Made by a program: the position numbers and the translations under genes | Assembly: GCA_963841885.1 (NCBI GenBank) | Contig: CAWJEK010000015.1 | Span: 186,001 to 250,000, forward strand | Length of the DNA stretch: 64,000 nucleotides | Reading direction: 5' to 3' | Source: Bog-756 sp963841885 | Lineage (GTDB): Bacteria; Actinomycetota; Acidimicrobiia; Acidimicrobiales; RAAP-2 | Shown here: one piece after another, positions 46,602 to 56,600 of the stretch | Layout of the letters: each line of letters begins with the position of its first letter | How positions within the stretch are numbered: the first letter of the stretch is position 1 | Notes under the pieces: generated by a model | Seen by the model: only the letters and a program-made list of their open reading frames with translations | Database searches by the model: none | What the model was told of the DNA's origin: nothing

Positions 46602-47907
46602 GTGGACATCTCGATCGTCTCAGGATGGCTCCCCGTGGCCGTCGAGGTGCTCAGCCTCGTCGCCCTGGTGGCCGGCGCTCGATCGGCACTCCCACCTGTG
46701 GCGTCGCCAGCTCGCCCTCGGGGCGGCGATCGCCACGGTCGGCGCCGGGTGCGGCGCCCTGGCGGTATGGGCCGCGGGCGCCGGCGGCGAGACCTTCCCC
46801 TGGTGGCCCCTGGTCTGGGGGTGGACCTGGGTGGTCGCGGTGGTGGCCGCCGTCGTCGGATGGCGGGCTCCGGGTCGATTCCGTCGAGGAGCCTCCGTGG
46901 TGGCCGTGGTGCTGACCCTGGTGACGACCGTGGGGGCGGTCAACGCCCGGGCCGGAACCTTCCCGACGGTGGGCCGCCTGGTCGACGACCAGCCCGAGAA
47001 CCTCGTCGACCTGCCGGGGATCCGCGCCATCCAACAGGAGGTGGTCCGCACGGGCCGGTTGCCCGCGCAGGGGGCGGTCTTCACCGCCCGGATCCCACCC
47101 ACGGTGTCGGGATTCGACACCCGTCCGGCCACGATCTACCTGCCCCCGGCCTGGTTCGCCCGGAAGACCCCCCACCTGCCCACGCTGGTACTGCTGCCGG
47201 GTGAGCCCGGCAGCGCGTCCGACTGGTCCCAGCAGGGTGATGCCGACGGCACCGCCGACGCCTTCGCCGCCGGGCACGACGGTGTGGCGCCGATCATCGT
47301 CATGCCCGATCCCAACGGGGTGCACACCGTGGACTCGGAGTGCGTCAACTCGCAGTTCGGTAACGCCCAGACCTATCTGACGGTCGATGTACCGGCCTTC
47401 GCCCGGCAACATCTCGACGCCTCGTCGGGACCCGGCTCCCTCGCCGTGGGCGGTCTGTCGGCCGGGGGGACCTGCAGCGTGATGCTGGCCCTCGACGAGC
47501 CCGACGTCTACCCGACCTTCGCCTCCTTCTCGGGGTTCGCGTCTCCCCAGTACCAGGAGACGAGCCACCGGACGACCGTCGACACGCTGTTCGGTGGCTC
47601 CGAGGAACGCTTCGACCAGCACGACCCCGAGTATCTCCTGTCCCACGGCCGGTTCGAGGGCCTGGCCGGCTGGTTCGAGGTCGGCTCGGACGACGCCGAG
47701 CCGCTCGCCGCCGCCCACCAGCTCCAGCCTCTGGCCGCCGCGGCGGGCATCGCCACCTGCATCGCCGTCCGTTCCGGCGGTCATGACTTCGGGCTGTGGA
47801 CCGAGGCACTCCGAGACGCCTTCCCGTGGATCGCCTGGCACCTCGGACTCACGGGGGAGCCGGACCACCTGCACGCCACCTGCGAGACTCCCTTAGCAGG
47901 TGGGTGA
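46602..47907 (+). CDS. Membrane-anchored alpha/beta-hydrolase esterase, copy 1 (frameshifted as sequenced)
   Basis: About 434 residues after repair: an N-terminal block of four membrane helices (to about residue 120) and an exported esterase domain of the Esterase/PHB-depolymerase type (PF00756-like, the antigen 85 fold). The nucleophile is in VGGLSAGGTCSVMLAL near residue 286 and the histidine in RSGGHDFGLWTEAL. It is a paralogue of the protein at 50645-51958 over its whole length. One extra G near 46676 splits the N-terminus; removing it gives VAGLDRHSHLWRRQ, which aligns with the paralogue. GTG 46602 follows GGGAG; ATG 46572 is also possible. The substrate is unknown; cell-envelope acyl transfer or ester cleavage is likely. 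Confidence 0.82.
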
Positions 47908-47934
47908 ACACTCGGACGACCGGGAGGTGGTGAC

Positions 47935-48858
47935 GTGATCGCAGTCGGGTTCGCGCTGCTCGGCGCGTTCAGCCAGGCCCTCGCCTCCGTGCTCCACCGC
48001 CTCACCAACGTCACCGCCCGGGACGACGACCGTTCGGTCGTGCAGTCGACCCTCTACCTCCTGCGGCAACCGCTGTGGCTGCTGGGCATCGTGTCGATGG
48101 GCGCCACGTTCGTCTTCACCGCGACCGCCCTGTACTTCGGCCAGCTGGCCACCGTCCAGCCCATCCTCGTCACCGAGCTCATCTTCACCCTGGCCCTGCG
48201 GGCCCTGTGGCTGCACGATGAGATCGCCGTGCGGACGTGGGGCGCCGCCGTCCTACTCTGCGCCGGCCTGTTCGGGTTCCTGATGATCGCCCGTCCCCAG
48301 GAAGGGCACGGACATCCCTCCGCCGGGCAGTGGATCGTGGCGGTGGGTGCCCGGATGGCCGTCGTCGGAGTCCTCGTGCTCCTGAGCCGGTGGGGGTCGC
48401 CGGCCCGGCGTGCCGCGCTGCTCGGTGCCTCGGCGGCCCTCGTCTGGGCCATCGACGCCGCATTCGTGAAGGCGGCCACGGACACGTTGGCCACCGACGG
48501 CTGGAGCGGGGTACTGCTCCACTGGCCCGTCTATGCCGTGGTGGTGAGCGGGGTGGGGGGCACGTTCCTGCTGGAGGCGGCGTTCGCCGCCGGACCACTG
48601 GCCGCGTCGCAGTCGGCCCTGCTGATCGTCGACCCGTTGGCCAGTATCGCCATGGGTCTCCAGCTGTTCGGCGAGCAGCTGACGCACACGCCGGGGGCGA
48701 TCGCCCTGCAGGTGGTCTGTCTGCTGGTGATGTTCGGTGGCGTGGTGCTCCTGTCCGTCTGGGCCCCACCGACGATGGAGGGACGTACCCGACGGCCGCC
48801 ACGCGTGGTCCCTCCGCTGGGGGCCGCGCCCTCCGACTCGGATACCGGACGTTCCTGA
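47935..48858 (+). CDS. DMT-superfamily transporter
   Basis: A 307-residue membrane protein with about nine or ten helices, of the drug/metabolite (EamA/NIPA-like) superfamily. The first helix reads GFALLGAFSQALASVLHRL; two similar halves follow, the second with VSGVGGTFLLEAAFAAGPLAASQ and PLASIAMGLQLFGEQL, the glycine-rich repeats of this family. The substrate is not predictable. GTG 47935 follows GGGAGG by about 7 bases. It lies 27 bases after the esterase and may be co-transcribed. Confidence 0.85.
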   Translation: MIAVGFALLGAFSQALASVLHRLTNVTARDDDRSVVQSTLYLLRQPLWLLGIVSMGATFVFTATALYFGQLATVQPILVTELIFTLALRALWLHDEIAVRTWGAAVLLCAGLFGFLMIARPQEGHGHPSAGQWIVAVGARMAVVGVLVLLSRWGSPARRAALLGASAALVWAIDAAFVKAATDTLATDGWSGVLLHWPVYAVVVSGVGGTFLLEAAFAAGPLAASQSALLIVDPLASIAMGLQLFGEQLTHTPGAIALQVVCLLVMFGGVVLLSVWAPPTMEGRTRRPPRVVPPLGAAPSDSDTGRS

Positions 48859-48969
48859 CCGGCGGACGGCACGCTGGTCACGTGGTTGGCCGAGGAGGGT
48901 GACACCGTGGTCGGGGTACAGTCGACGAACGTGCCCGGCCCCGGCCGATGAACGACAGAGGAGACCGTC

Positions 48970-49326
48970 GTGGACGCAGGTGAACCGATCTCGTACCTCG
49001 CTCTCGAAAACGGGACCCCCGTGCTCACGTCGACCGGCTCCGAGTTCGGGACGGTCGTCCACGTCCTGCAGATTCCCCAGCTGGACGAGTTCGACGGGAT
49101 CGTGGTCGGCACGAAGCACGGTCACCGGTTCGTCGACCGCGACACCATCGCCGAGATCACGACATCGGGGGTCCGGTGCGACCTGACCGACGAGCAGGCG
49201 GCTGACCTGCCGGCGCCCAGCGGACCCCCGGTCCTCCATCTCGACGTGGAGTACGACGAAGGGTCCTCCCTCAGTGCCCGGTTCGCCCGACTCTTCCGGC
49301 GACCGCACTGGAAGGAGCTCGAGTAG
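48970..49326 (+). CDS. PRC-barrel-like hypothetical protein
   Basis: A 118-residue protein. GEPISYLALENGTPVLTSTG, then FGTVVHVLQIPQLDEFDGIVV and RFVDRDTIAEITTSGVRC have the strand pattern of a PRC barrel (as in RimM or reaction-centre H subunits), followed by a short helical C-terminus. No signal peptide. AGAGGAGA lies 5-8 bases before GTG 48970. The role is unknown; the fold call is an inference. Confidence 0.6.
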   Translation: MDAGEPISYLALENGTPVLTSTGSEFGTVVHVLQIPQLDEFDGIVVGTKHGHRFVDRDTIAEITTSGVRCDLTDEQAADLPAPSGPPVLHLDVEYDEGSSLSARFARLFRRPHWKELE

Positions 49327-49428
49327 TCGGAGACCCGTCCCATGGTCGGGTCACCGCCCGTGCTCCGTCGTCCGTCCTCCACCCGGTCGTGTCGGATCCG
49401 GCATTCCGACTCCGCGTTGGTTCGCCGC

Positions 49429-49434
49429 TAGCAT
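49429..49434 (+). promoter_or_regulatory. -10 box of a leaderless promoter for the methyltransferase
   Basis: TAGCAT, 7 bases before the GTG at 49442. Confidence 0.45.
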
Positions 49435-49441
49435 CCGCGAC

Positions 49442-50261
49442 GTGGCTCCCGCCGAACGCGAACCCGATCTGTCGCCACCCTCCGTCCCCGACCGATCCGG
49501 CGTCATGGCCAGGAACGAACAGGCATGGGAGGACTGGGGCAGGGTCGACCCGCTGTGGGCCGTGGTGACGGCGAGTGACAAGCAGCACGGCCAGTGGGAC
49601 GTCGACGAGTTCTTCCGGTCCGGCCAGGAATCGATCGACTCGCTCCTGCGGGAAGGGGCGGGTTACGGGGTCCCCGCCCATACCGGCCGGGCGCTGGATT
49701 TCGGCTGTGGCGTCGGCCGGTTGACGCGTGCCCTGGGCGCCCACGTCGACCAGGTCCTCGGGCTCGACGTGTCGAGTTCGATGATCGAGCGGGCCGTCGC
49801 GCTGAATTCCGGGAGGCCGGGGATCGAGTTCCGCGTGCACCGGGACGCCGATCTCCACGCCATCGATGACAACTCGTTGGATGTCGTGTGCTCCCTCCTC
49901 GTCCTGCAGCACTTACCTTCGATCGATCTGATCGAGAACCTACCTGCGGGAGTTCGTCCGCGTGTTGGCTCCAGGCGGTCTCCTCGTGATCAATCTGCCC
50001 GTCCGGGTGCGATCTCCGGACCGCTCGTTCCGGGCCAGACTGCGTCCGCGGACGCGGTTCTACGACCTACTGCGGACGTGTGGCGTGAGCCCCGCCTTCC
50101 TGTACGAGCACTTCAGCTGGAGTCCCGACATGCCCATGGCCGCCCTCCCGATCGAGCGGGTGACCTCGCTCCTGGTCGCCTCGGACGCCAAGGTCCTGGA
50201 ATCGAGGCTGCTGGAGGAGGAGGGTGGCGTCCAACAGGCCCTGTACCTGGCGACGTTCTGA
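49442..50261 (+). CDS. Class I SAM-dependent methyltransferase (frameshifted as sequenced)
   Basis: About 272 residues after repair. Motif I is ALDFGCGVGRLTRALGAHVD, followed by VLGLDVSSSMIERAV, then SLDVVCSLLVLQHLPS and LAPGGLLVINLPV. One extra C near 49940 breaks the frame between the last two; removing it restores IENYLREFVRVLAPGG. The WxxWGxxDPLWAV opening is typical of methyltransferases found beside sugar or lipid genes. The GTG at 49442 is supported by the -10 box; ATG 49505 is an alternative that removes a Pro-rich leader. Confidence 0.83.
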
Positions 50262-50369
50262 ATCCCAGGAGCCCGGGTGGACCGGGGGCCCGCCAGGGGG
50301 CTCCGGCAAGGGACCCCGACAGGTCCTCCGCCCCTGGAGGTCGGGTCGCCCGTCTGCCATGCTCGACGC

Positions 50370-50564
50370 ATGAAGAGTCGCAAGGGCCTGCTCGTCGGGA
50401 TCGCGGTGGTGGTGTGGGCGATCGTGACCCCGTTCATGTGGCGAGATCTGAAGGACCGACCCCGTGACCGGCTGCGGGGACCGAAGTGGCTGTGGTGGGT
50501 CGCCAGTGCCAACCTCTCCGGCTCGGCCGCCTACTGGATGTTCGCCCGCAGGTCCGGCGACTGA
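50370..50564 (+). CDS. Small membrane protein, PLDc_N-like
   Basis: A 64-residue protein with two hydrophobic helices (GLLVGIAVVVWAIVTPFMW and WLWWVASANLSGSAAYWMF) joined by a basic loop RDLKDRPRDRLRGPK. The spacing and the W at the start of the second helix resemble the phospholipase-D N-terminal (PLDc_N) domain, found alone in many actinobacteria. Function unknown. ATG 50370 has no clear ribosome-binding site. Confidence 0.6.
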   Translation: MKSRKGLLVGIAVVVWAIVTPFMWRDLKDRPRDRLRGPKWLWWVASANLSGSAAYWMFARRSGD

Positions 50565-50644
50565 CCGCGGGGACGACCGGCCGGCTCGTCAGCCGACTCT
50601 CCCGCGGGGGTCGCCCGGCATCGTCGCCACGGGGAGCCGGGGCC

Positions 50645-51958
50645 CTACGGGACCGGTGGGGTGCAGGTGGCCGCCACGTCCTTCGGCGCCGGCGTCAGAC
50701 CGAGCCTCCACGACAACCACGGCAGCGAACGCGCGAACGCCGCCGACCAGAACTGGAACGAGTGGTCGCCGGGCGGAGTGGCCAGGCACACCTGGGCCAA
50801 CCCGGCCCCCTCGGCCAGATGGGCGAGCTGCTCGGCGTCCTGGAGCGGCGGCGAGTCGCTCTGCCCGGCGGTGAACCAGCCGGCGACGCCCGGGAACCGG
50901 CCGACGGTCAGCAGGTGGACCGGATTGTGGGCCTCGTAGTCGGCGCGGGACCCACCGTAGAGATCGACGATGGTCTGCTGGGCGTCGTCATCGACGTAGG
51001 TGGGGGAGGAGTAGCCGGAGTAGCTGGCGAACGTGCGGAAGACGGTCGGGTTGCGCAGGGCCAGGATGGAAGCGCACGTTCCCCCCGCCGACAGTCCGGC
51101 CACGGCCAGGGAGTTCTTGCCGACCGCGGCGTTGAACGCCGAGGCCATGTACCGGGGCACGTCCTTCACCAGGTACGTCTCGGCGTTGCCGAAGTGGGAG
51201 TTCGAGCACTCCGTGTCCTGGGCCGAGCCGTTGTTGTCGGGCATGACGAGGATGGGGGCCACGCCGCCGTGGAGGTGGGCGAAGGCGGTCGAGGTGCTGT
51301 CGGCGTAGCCCGCCCGCGTCCAGTCGGAGGGTTCGCCCGGCACCCCGGGGATCAACTCGATGACCGGTAGCTGCGGCACCGGGTTCTTGAACCACCCCGG
51401 CGGGAGGTAGACGAAGGCGGGACCGGTCTGGAAGTGGGAGTAGGTGGCCGGGATGTCGACCTGCACCGTCCGGCCGAACACGGGGAGCTTGCCGGTCGCC
51501 CGCACCTGGTTCCTGATCACCCGGAGCTCGGGCAGGTCGGTGAAGTGGGCGGCGTCCTTGCCGAGCAGCCGGTCGAGGGTGGGGTAGTAGTCGTAGCTCT
51601 GGTTGATCACGGTGAAGGCGGCGACGACGCAGAACACGATGGCCAGGACCGAGAACGTGCGCAGCATCCAATGGGCCCGGTGCCATCCCATGAAGACCAC
51701 GACGATGGAGAACCAGATCAGCCACGCCCACAGGTAGAAGGTCCGGGGGAACTCCGCCGGCACCAGATCGAAGACCGCGATGGCCAATCCGGTGAGCAAC
51801 GTGAGAACGAAGCTCACCGGCACGCCCACCGTCAACTGGTACTTCCAGGCGCCGTCCCACCAGCCGACGGCCAGGACGGCCGACGCCAGGGCCACCACGA
51901 TCACCGTGGTGGGGAACCACCCGGTGATGAGGTCGATGTTGACCGCGAAGGTGCTCAT
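50645..51958 (-). CDS. Membrane-anchored alpha/beta-hydrolase esterase, copy 2
   Basis: A 437-residue intact paralogue of the protein at 46602-47907. Four N-terminal membrane helices (to about residue 125) are followed by an outward-facing esterase domain: PAFVYLPPGWFKNPVPQLPV, the elbow VAGLSAGGTCASILAL near residue 288 with the nucleophilic serine, and the histidine in PPGDHSFQFWSAAF. Four cysteines are shared with copy 1. The N-terminal ATG at 51958 begins MSTFAVNIDLITGW. It lies between the small membrane protein and lysS and is transcribed away from lysS. Confidence 0.85.
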   Translation of the reverse strand: MSTFAVNIDLITGWFPTTVIVVALASAVLAVGWWDGAWKYQLTVGVPVSFVLTLLTGLAIAVFDLVPAEFPRTFYLWAWLIWFSIVVVFMGWHRAHWMLRTFSVLAIVFCVVAAFTVINQSYDYYPTLDRLLGKDAAHFTDLPELRVIRNQVRATGKLPVFGRTVQVDIPATYSHFQTGPAFVYLPPGWFKNPVPQLPVIELIPGVPGEPSDWTRAGYADSTSTAFAHLHGGVAPILVMPDNNGSAQDTECSNSHFGNAETYLVKDVPRYMASAFNAAVGKNSLAVAGLSAGGTCASILALRNPTVFRTFASYSGYSSPTYVDDDAQQTIVDLYGGSRADYEAHNPVHLLTVGRFPGVAGWFTAGQSDSPPLQDAEQLAHLAEGAGLAQVCLATPPGDHSFQFWSAAFARSLPWLSWRLGLTPAPKDVAATCTPPVP

Positions 51959-52048
51959 GCCGCATCGATGTAAACGTGCATTGCGCCCACCTAAGCTAAC
52001 GGGGGCAAGCACGGAAAGCCCGGACTATGCCTCGCGGGGAGAACCACA

Positions 52049-53641
52049 GTGACGGTGACGAACGGGGCCGACGCCACCTCCGCCGGGGCGTCGGACGACG
52101 CCACGGACGACGAAACCGACGGTGACGGGACGCCTTCGGGGGGCGCGGCCCAGCTGCTCAGCGCCGAGCGGCGCAAGAAGCGTGACGTCCTGACGGCGCA
52201 GGGTATCGAACCGTATCCGTACCGTTTCGAACGTTCGGCGACGCCGGCCGGTCTCCACGAGCGCTATGACGACCTCGAGCCCGACGTCCGCACCGGTGAG
52301 GTGGTGCGGATCGCCGGGCGTCTGACCAGCATCCGGGGCCACGGCCGGCTCACGTTCGCCACCCTCCAGGACGTGACCGGTGCCATCCAGCTCCTGATGC
52401 AGAAGGGGACGCTCTCCGAGCCGGGCACGCTGGTCCTGGACAACCTCGACCTCGGCGACTGGATCGGTGCCGAGGGCGAGGTGGTGACGAGCCGGCGGGG
52501 TGAGCTGTCCGTGGACGTCACCGGGCTCCACCTGCTCTCGAAGTCGCTGCGGCCCCTCCCCGACAAGTGGCACGGGCTCTCCGCCACCGACACCCGGTAC
52601 CGCCAACGGGAGATCGACCTCCTGGCCAACGCCGACAGCCGGGCGGTGTTCGACGTCCGCTTCAAGGCCATCGCCGCATTGCGGGCCCTCCTGGCCGACG
52701 AGGACTTCATCGAGGTCGAGACCCCGATCCTGCAGCCCCAGGCGGGCGGCGCCCTGGCCCGCCCGTTCCTCACGAGGGCCAACGCCCTCGACATCGAGCT
52801 CAGCCTCCGCATCGCCCCCGAGCTCTACCTGAAGCGCCTGGTGGTGGGCGGTTACGAGCGGGTCTTCGAGATCGCCCGGAATTTCCGCAACGAGGGAATC
52901 GACACCCGGCACAGCCCCGAGTTCACCGCGCTCGAGGCCTACCGGGCCTTCGGCGACGTGACGGACGCCATGGACCTGACGGAGCGCCTCGTCGTGGCCG
53001 CCGCCGAGCGCGCCACCGGCCGGTTGCAGTTCACGGTCGGGGACCGGGCCATCGACCTGACACCGCCGTGGCCCCGCCGCCAACTGCTGGAGTGGCTGGA
53101 GCAGGTCGTCGGCCGCCGGCTGCACCCGTCGGACCCGGTCGAGGAGGTCCGGGCGGTGTGCGACGCCCACGACGTCCCCTACCAGCCGGAGTGGGGCTCG
53201 GGGAAGCTCATCTTCGAGCTCTACGACACCCTCCTGCTCCCCCTGACCACCGACCCGGTCTTCGTGTGCGGCTTCCCCGTGGAGGTGTCCCCCCTCGCCC
53301 GGCGCACCCCTGACGACCCGACGATGGCCGACCGATTCGAGTTGTGCATCGACGGCAAGGAGTTCGCCAACGGGTACAGCGAGCTCAACATCCCCGAGGA
53401 GCAGCAGGAGCGCTTCCGGCGCGAGGCCGAGGCCGTGGCCCAGGGCGACCTGGAGGCGCACCCGGCCGACGAGGCTTTCGTGCGGGCCCTCGAGTACGGC
53501 CTCCCCCCGACGGCCGGACTGGGCATCGGCATCGACCGGTTGGTCATGTTGCTCGCCGAGGTCGAGGCCATCCGGGACGTGATCCTCTTCCCCATGCTCC
53601 GCCCCGAGGCCAGCGGTGCCCGTCCGGAGACCGAGGTGTGA
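52049..53641 (+). CDS. lysS: Lysyl-tRNA synthetase, class II
   Basis: A 530-residue class II enzyme that charges tRNA-Lys. After an acidic, disordered leader of about 40 residues come the anticodon-binding OB fold (VVRIAGRLTSIRGHGRLTFATL) and the catalytic core with motif 2 in FEIARNFRNEG near residue 280 and motif 3 in GLGIGIDRLVML. The segments KSLRPLPDKWHG and PELYLKRLVVGGYERVFEI resemble the synthetase half of mycobacterial LysX. The GTG start follows GGGGAG by 8 bases. The stop overlaps the start of a LysX-type lysyltransferase (GTGA), which suggests that Lys-tRNA made here feeds lipid lysinylation. I cannot tell whether the genome has a second lysS. Confidence 0.95.
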   Translation: MTVTNGADATSAGASDDATDDETDGDGTPSGGAAQLLSAERRKKRDVLTAQGIEPYPYRFERSATPAGLHERYDDLEPDVRTGEVVRIAGRLTSIRGHGRLTFATLQDVTGAIQLLMQKGTLSEPGTLVLDNLDLGDWIGAEGEVVTSRRGELSVDVTGLHLLSKSLRPLPDKWHGLSATDTRYRQREIDLLANADSRAVFDVRFKAIAALRALLADEDFIEVETPILQPQAGGALARPFLTRANALDIELSLRIAPELYLKRLVVGGYERVFEIARNFRNEGIDTRHSPEFTALEAYRAFGDVTDAMDLTERLVVAAAERATGRLQFTVGDRAIDLTPPWPRRQLLEWLEQVVGRRLHPSDPVEEVRAVCDAHDVPYQPEWGSGKLIFELYDTLLLPLTTDPVFVCGFPVEVSPLARRTPDDPTMADRFELCIDGKEFANGYSELNIPEEQQERFRREAEAVAQGDLEAHPADEAFVRALEYGLPPTAGLGIGIDRLVMLLAEVEAIRDVILFPMLRPEASGARPETEV

Positions 53642-56600
53642 CTACCACGCCGGTGGACGACGGTTCCGGGGCCGCCGCGCCGGACCGCGACGACACCGTC
53701 GTCCTCGATGTGGACCGGGACGTCGAGGACGAGGCGGTCATCGCCCAGGTGCTGGCGGCGGTCGAGATCCCCGAGCGGATCGAGCTCGAACTGCCCGAGG
53801 GGGCCCGGGTGGTGGTCGTCAGCGATCTCCACCTCCCCGTGGCCGCCACGCCCCAGTCGACGTCGGTGGCCGACGAGCTGGCCCGACTGCTCGGCGAGTG
53901 GACCGGCCCGGGAGCGTTCATCATCGCCGGCGACGGATTCGAGATGCTGGCCGGTCCACCGGAGGTGGACCGGATCCTCGACGCCCACCCTCAGTTCACC
54001 GAGGCGGTGGCCGGGTTCGCATCCCGACGCGACCACGAGGTGATCCTGCTGTCCGGTAACCACGACGGTCAGCTGGCCTGGGACGGCGGCTCCGTGGACG
54101 TCCTGACCAGCCGCCTGGGAGTGGGGCGGGCGGCTCTGGCCTGCGACGTCCTGATCGGGACGGGCCAGGGCGTCCAGCGGGTGCACGTGGTCCACGGCAA
54201 CCAGTCCGATCCGTACAACCGGTTCGAGGACCCGTGGTCGCCCGTCGACACCCCGTTCGGTCACCACATCGTCCGTGACCTGGTGCCCGAACTGGAGTCA
54301 CGCCAGACCGAGGGGTCACTGCTCGAAGGGGTGCAGTGGCTCGACGGCGACATCGCCGATTTCGTGGGCTCACGCCTCTTCTACCGCAAGATCGTCGGCA
54401 AGCTGTGGCTGATCGCCATCCCGTTCATCGCCATCCTGCTGCTCCGTCTGCTGACGTTCCTGCCCGGCATCGGCGATCTCCTCCACCACCACGCCGACCG
54501 CTGGCTCCTCGCCTTCGGCCTGCTCGTGATCTTCATGACGCTGGTCGCGGCCGTCGCCGCGGGGGCCACCCTGCTGCGGGTGGACCGCGCCCTGCAGGAG
54601 ACGTCGGTGAGCGGCCGGTCCGACCCGGCCAGCCACAATGCGCCGGCCCGGACGGAGGCGGCCCGGCTGGTCACCGAGGGCTATGCGGGCATGGTCTCGG
54701 GTCACACCCACGAGCCGGAGCTGTCGGTGGTGGGCCAGGGCTTCTACGCCAACTCCGGGAGCGGTACGGCATCGGTGGTGCCGCGCCGCTCGCGCCTGCG
54801 TCTACCGCGTCCCTTCGTCCCGGTCGACCGGTTCTGCTACGTGGAACTGGTGGGGGGACCGGTCCTGGAGGTGGCCCTGTGGCTGCGTGAGCTGCCCCAC
54901 CGCAGCCCGGTCCTGTTGGAGCGCATCGCCCAGGCGTCGGCCACGGCCGACCCCGCCGCCGTCACGAAGGTCGGATCGCTGCCCGCCGGTCCCACGTGGC
55001 CACTCGACCAGGCCGTGCTGGTGCAGTGGGTGCACCGGCGGCGGGTGCGTCAGGTGGCGGCCGCCGTGCTGGTGGTGACGGGCATACTAAATATCGTCTT
55101 CGCCTTCCTGTGGGGTATCCGCGGCACCCGGCCCTTCGACCACTGGCTCGTCTTCGGCATCCACCCCCTGTCGCCGGTCGAGGCGACGGTGGCCGGCCTG
55201 GCGCTGTTGGGCCTGGCCCGGGGGATACGACGGGGCCTGCGTCCGGTCTGGATCGCCACCCTGGTGGTCATCCTGACGACGACCGCCGACCGACTCGTCC
55301 AGGGGCGGCCGCCCGAGGGATCCGTCCTCGCGTTCGTGTTCTGCATCTGGCTGCTCCTGGAGCACCGTCACTTCCGCGTCATCCCGACCGGCGTCAGCCG
55401 CCTCTTCATCTGGCTGGCCGCCGCAGGACTGGTGCTCGTCGCCGGAGCCGCGGGAGTCGGCGCCATCTTCGATTCGAAGCACCCGACCGACGTGAACGTG
55501 GTCTTCTGCGTCGTGGTGGCCACGGTCGTCCTGGTTCTCTTCGTCGCCCGGCCCAACCGCGAGTCGCGGCGCACCGGCACCGCGCGGCGGGAAGCCTTCG
55601 TGCGGGCCCGGGGGATCATCGACGCCCACGGCGGCGACACGCTCGACTACTTCGCCCTACGCGACGACAAGTCGTGGTTCTTCACCGGCGAGTCGGTGGT
55701 CGCCTACTCGGTCCTGAACGGGGTCATGCTCATCTCCCCGGACCCCATCGGACCCCCGGGCGACCGGGCCGGGGTCTGGTCGGACGTCATGGACTTCGCC
55801 GAGGGCAACGACTGGCAGCCGGCCGTGCTGGCCGCGTCGGGGTCGTGGCTGCCCGTCTACCGGGCGGCCGGTCTGGTCGACCATTACATCGGCGACGAGG
55901 CCATCGTGGACTGCTCGGTCTTCACCCTCAAGGGGAAGTCCATGAAGTCGCTGCGCGGTGCCTACAACCGGGTGCAGAAGGAGGGCTGCCGGGTCGAGTG
56001 CTACCTGTCGGGCGAGGGGCTGAGCGACGAGGTCCGCGCCCAGCTGCTCGAGCTGATGACCGAGACGCGCCAGGGCGAAGCCGAACGGGGCTACTCCATG
56101 ACGCTCAGCCGCATCTTCGACCCACGCGACGAAGGCCTCCTGCTCGCCGTCTGCTTCGGCCCCGACGGGCGCCCCCTGGCGTTCAACCAGTACGTTCCGG
56201 CCAGTGAGGTGAACGGCTTCTCCCTCGACCTGATGCGCCGGACCAACTCCGAGGACGCCCCGAACGGTCTCACCGACTTCGTCATCATCGAGACGATCCA
56301 GTGGATGCAGGACCGGGGGTTCCGGGGCCTCGGACTCAACTTCGCCACCATGCGCTCGGTGGTGTCGGGCGAAGCCGAGGGCGGTCCCTGGATGTCGCTG
56401 GAGCGGTCGGTGCTCCACCACTTCAGCGACACCATGCAGATCGAGTCACTCTGGCGGTTCAACAAGAAGTACGACCCGATGTGGAACCCGCGGTACGTGG
56501 TCACCGGACCGTTCCTGCCTCTGGCCCGCAGTGGACTGGCCATCGCCCGAGCGGAGGCGGTGTCCGAACTTCCGGTGATCGGTCCGCTGCTGCGGCCGGG

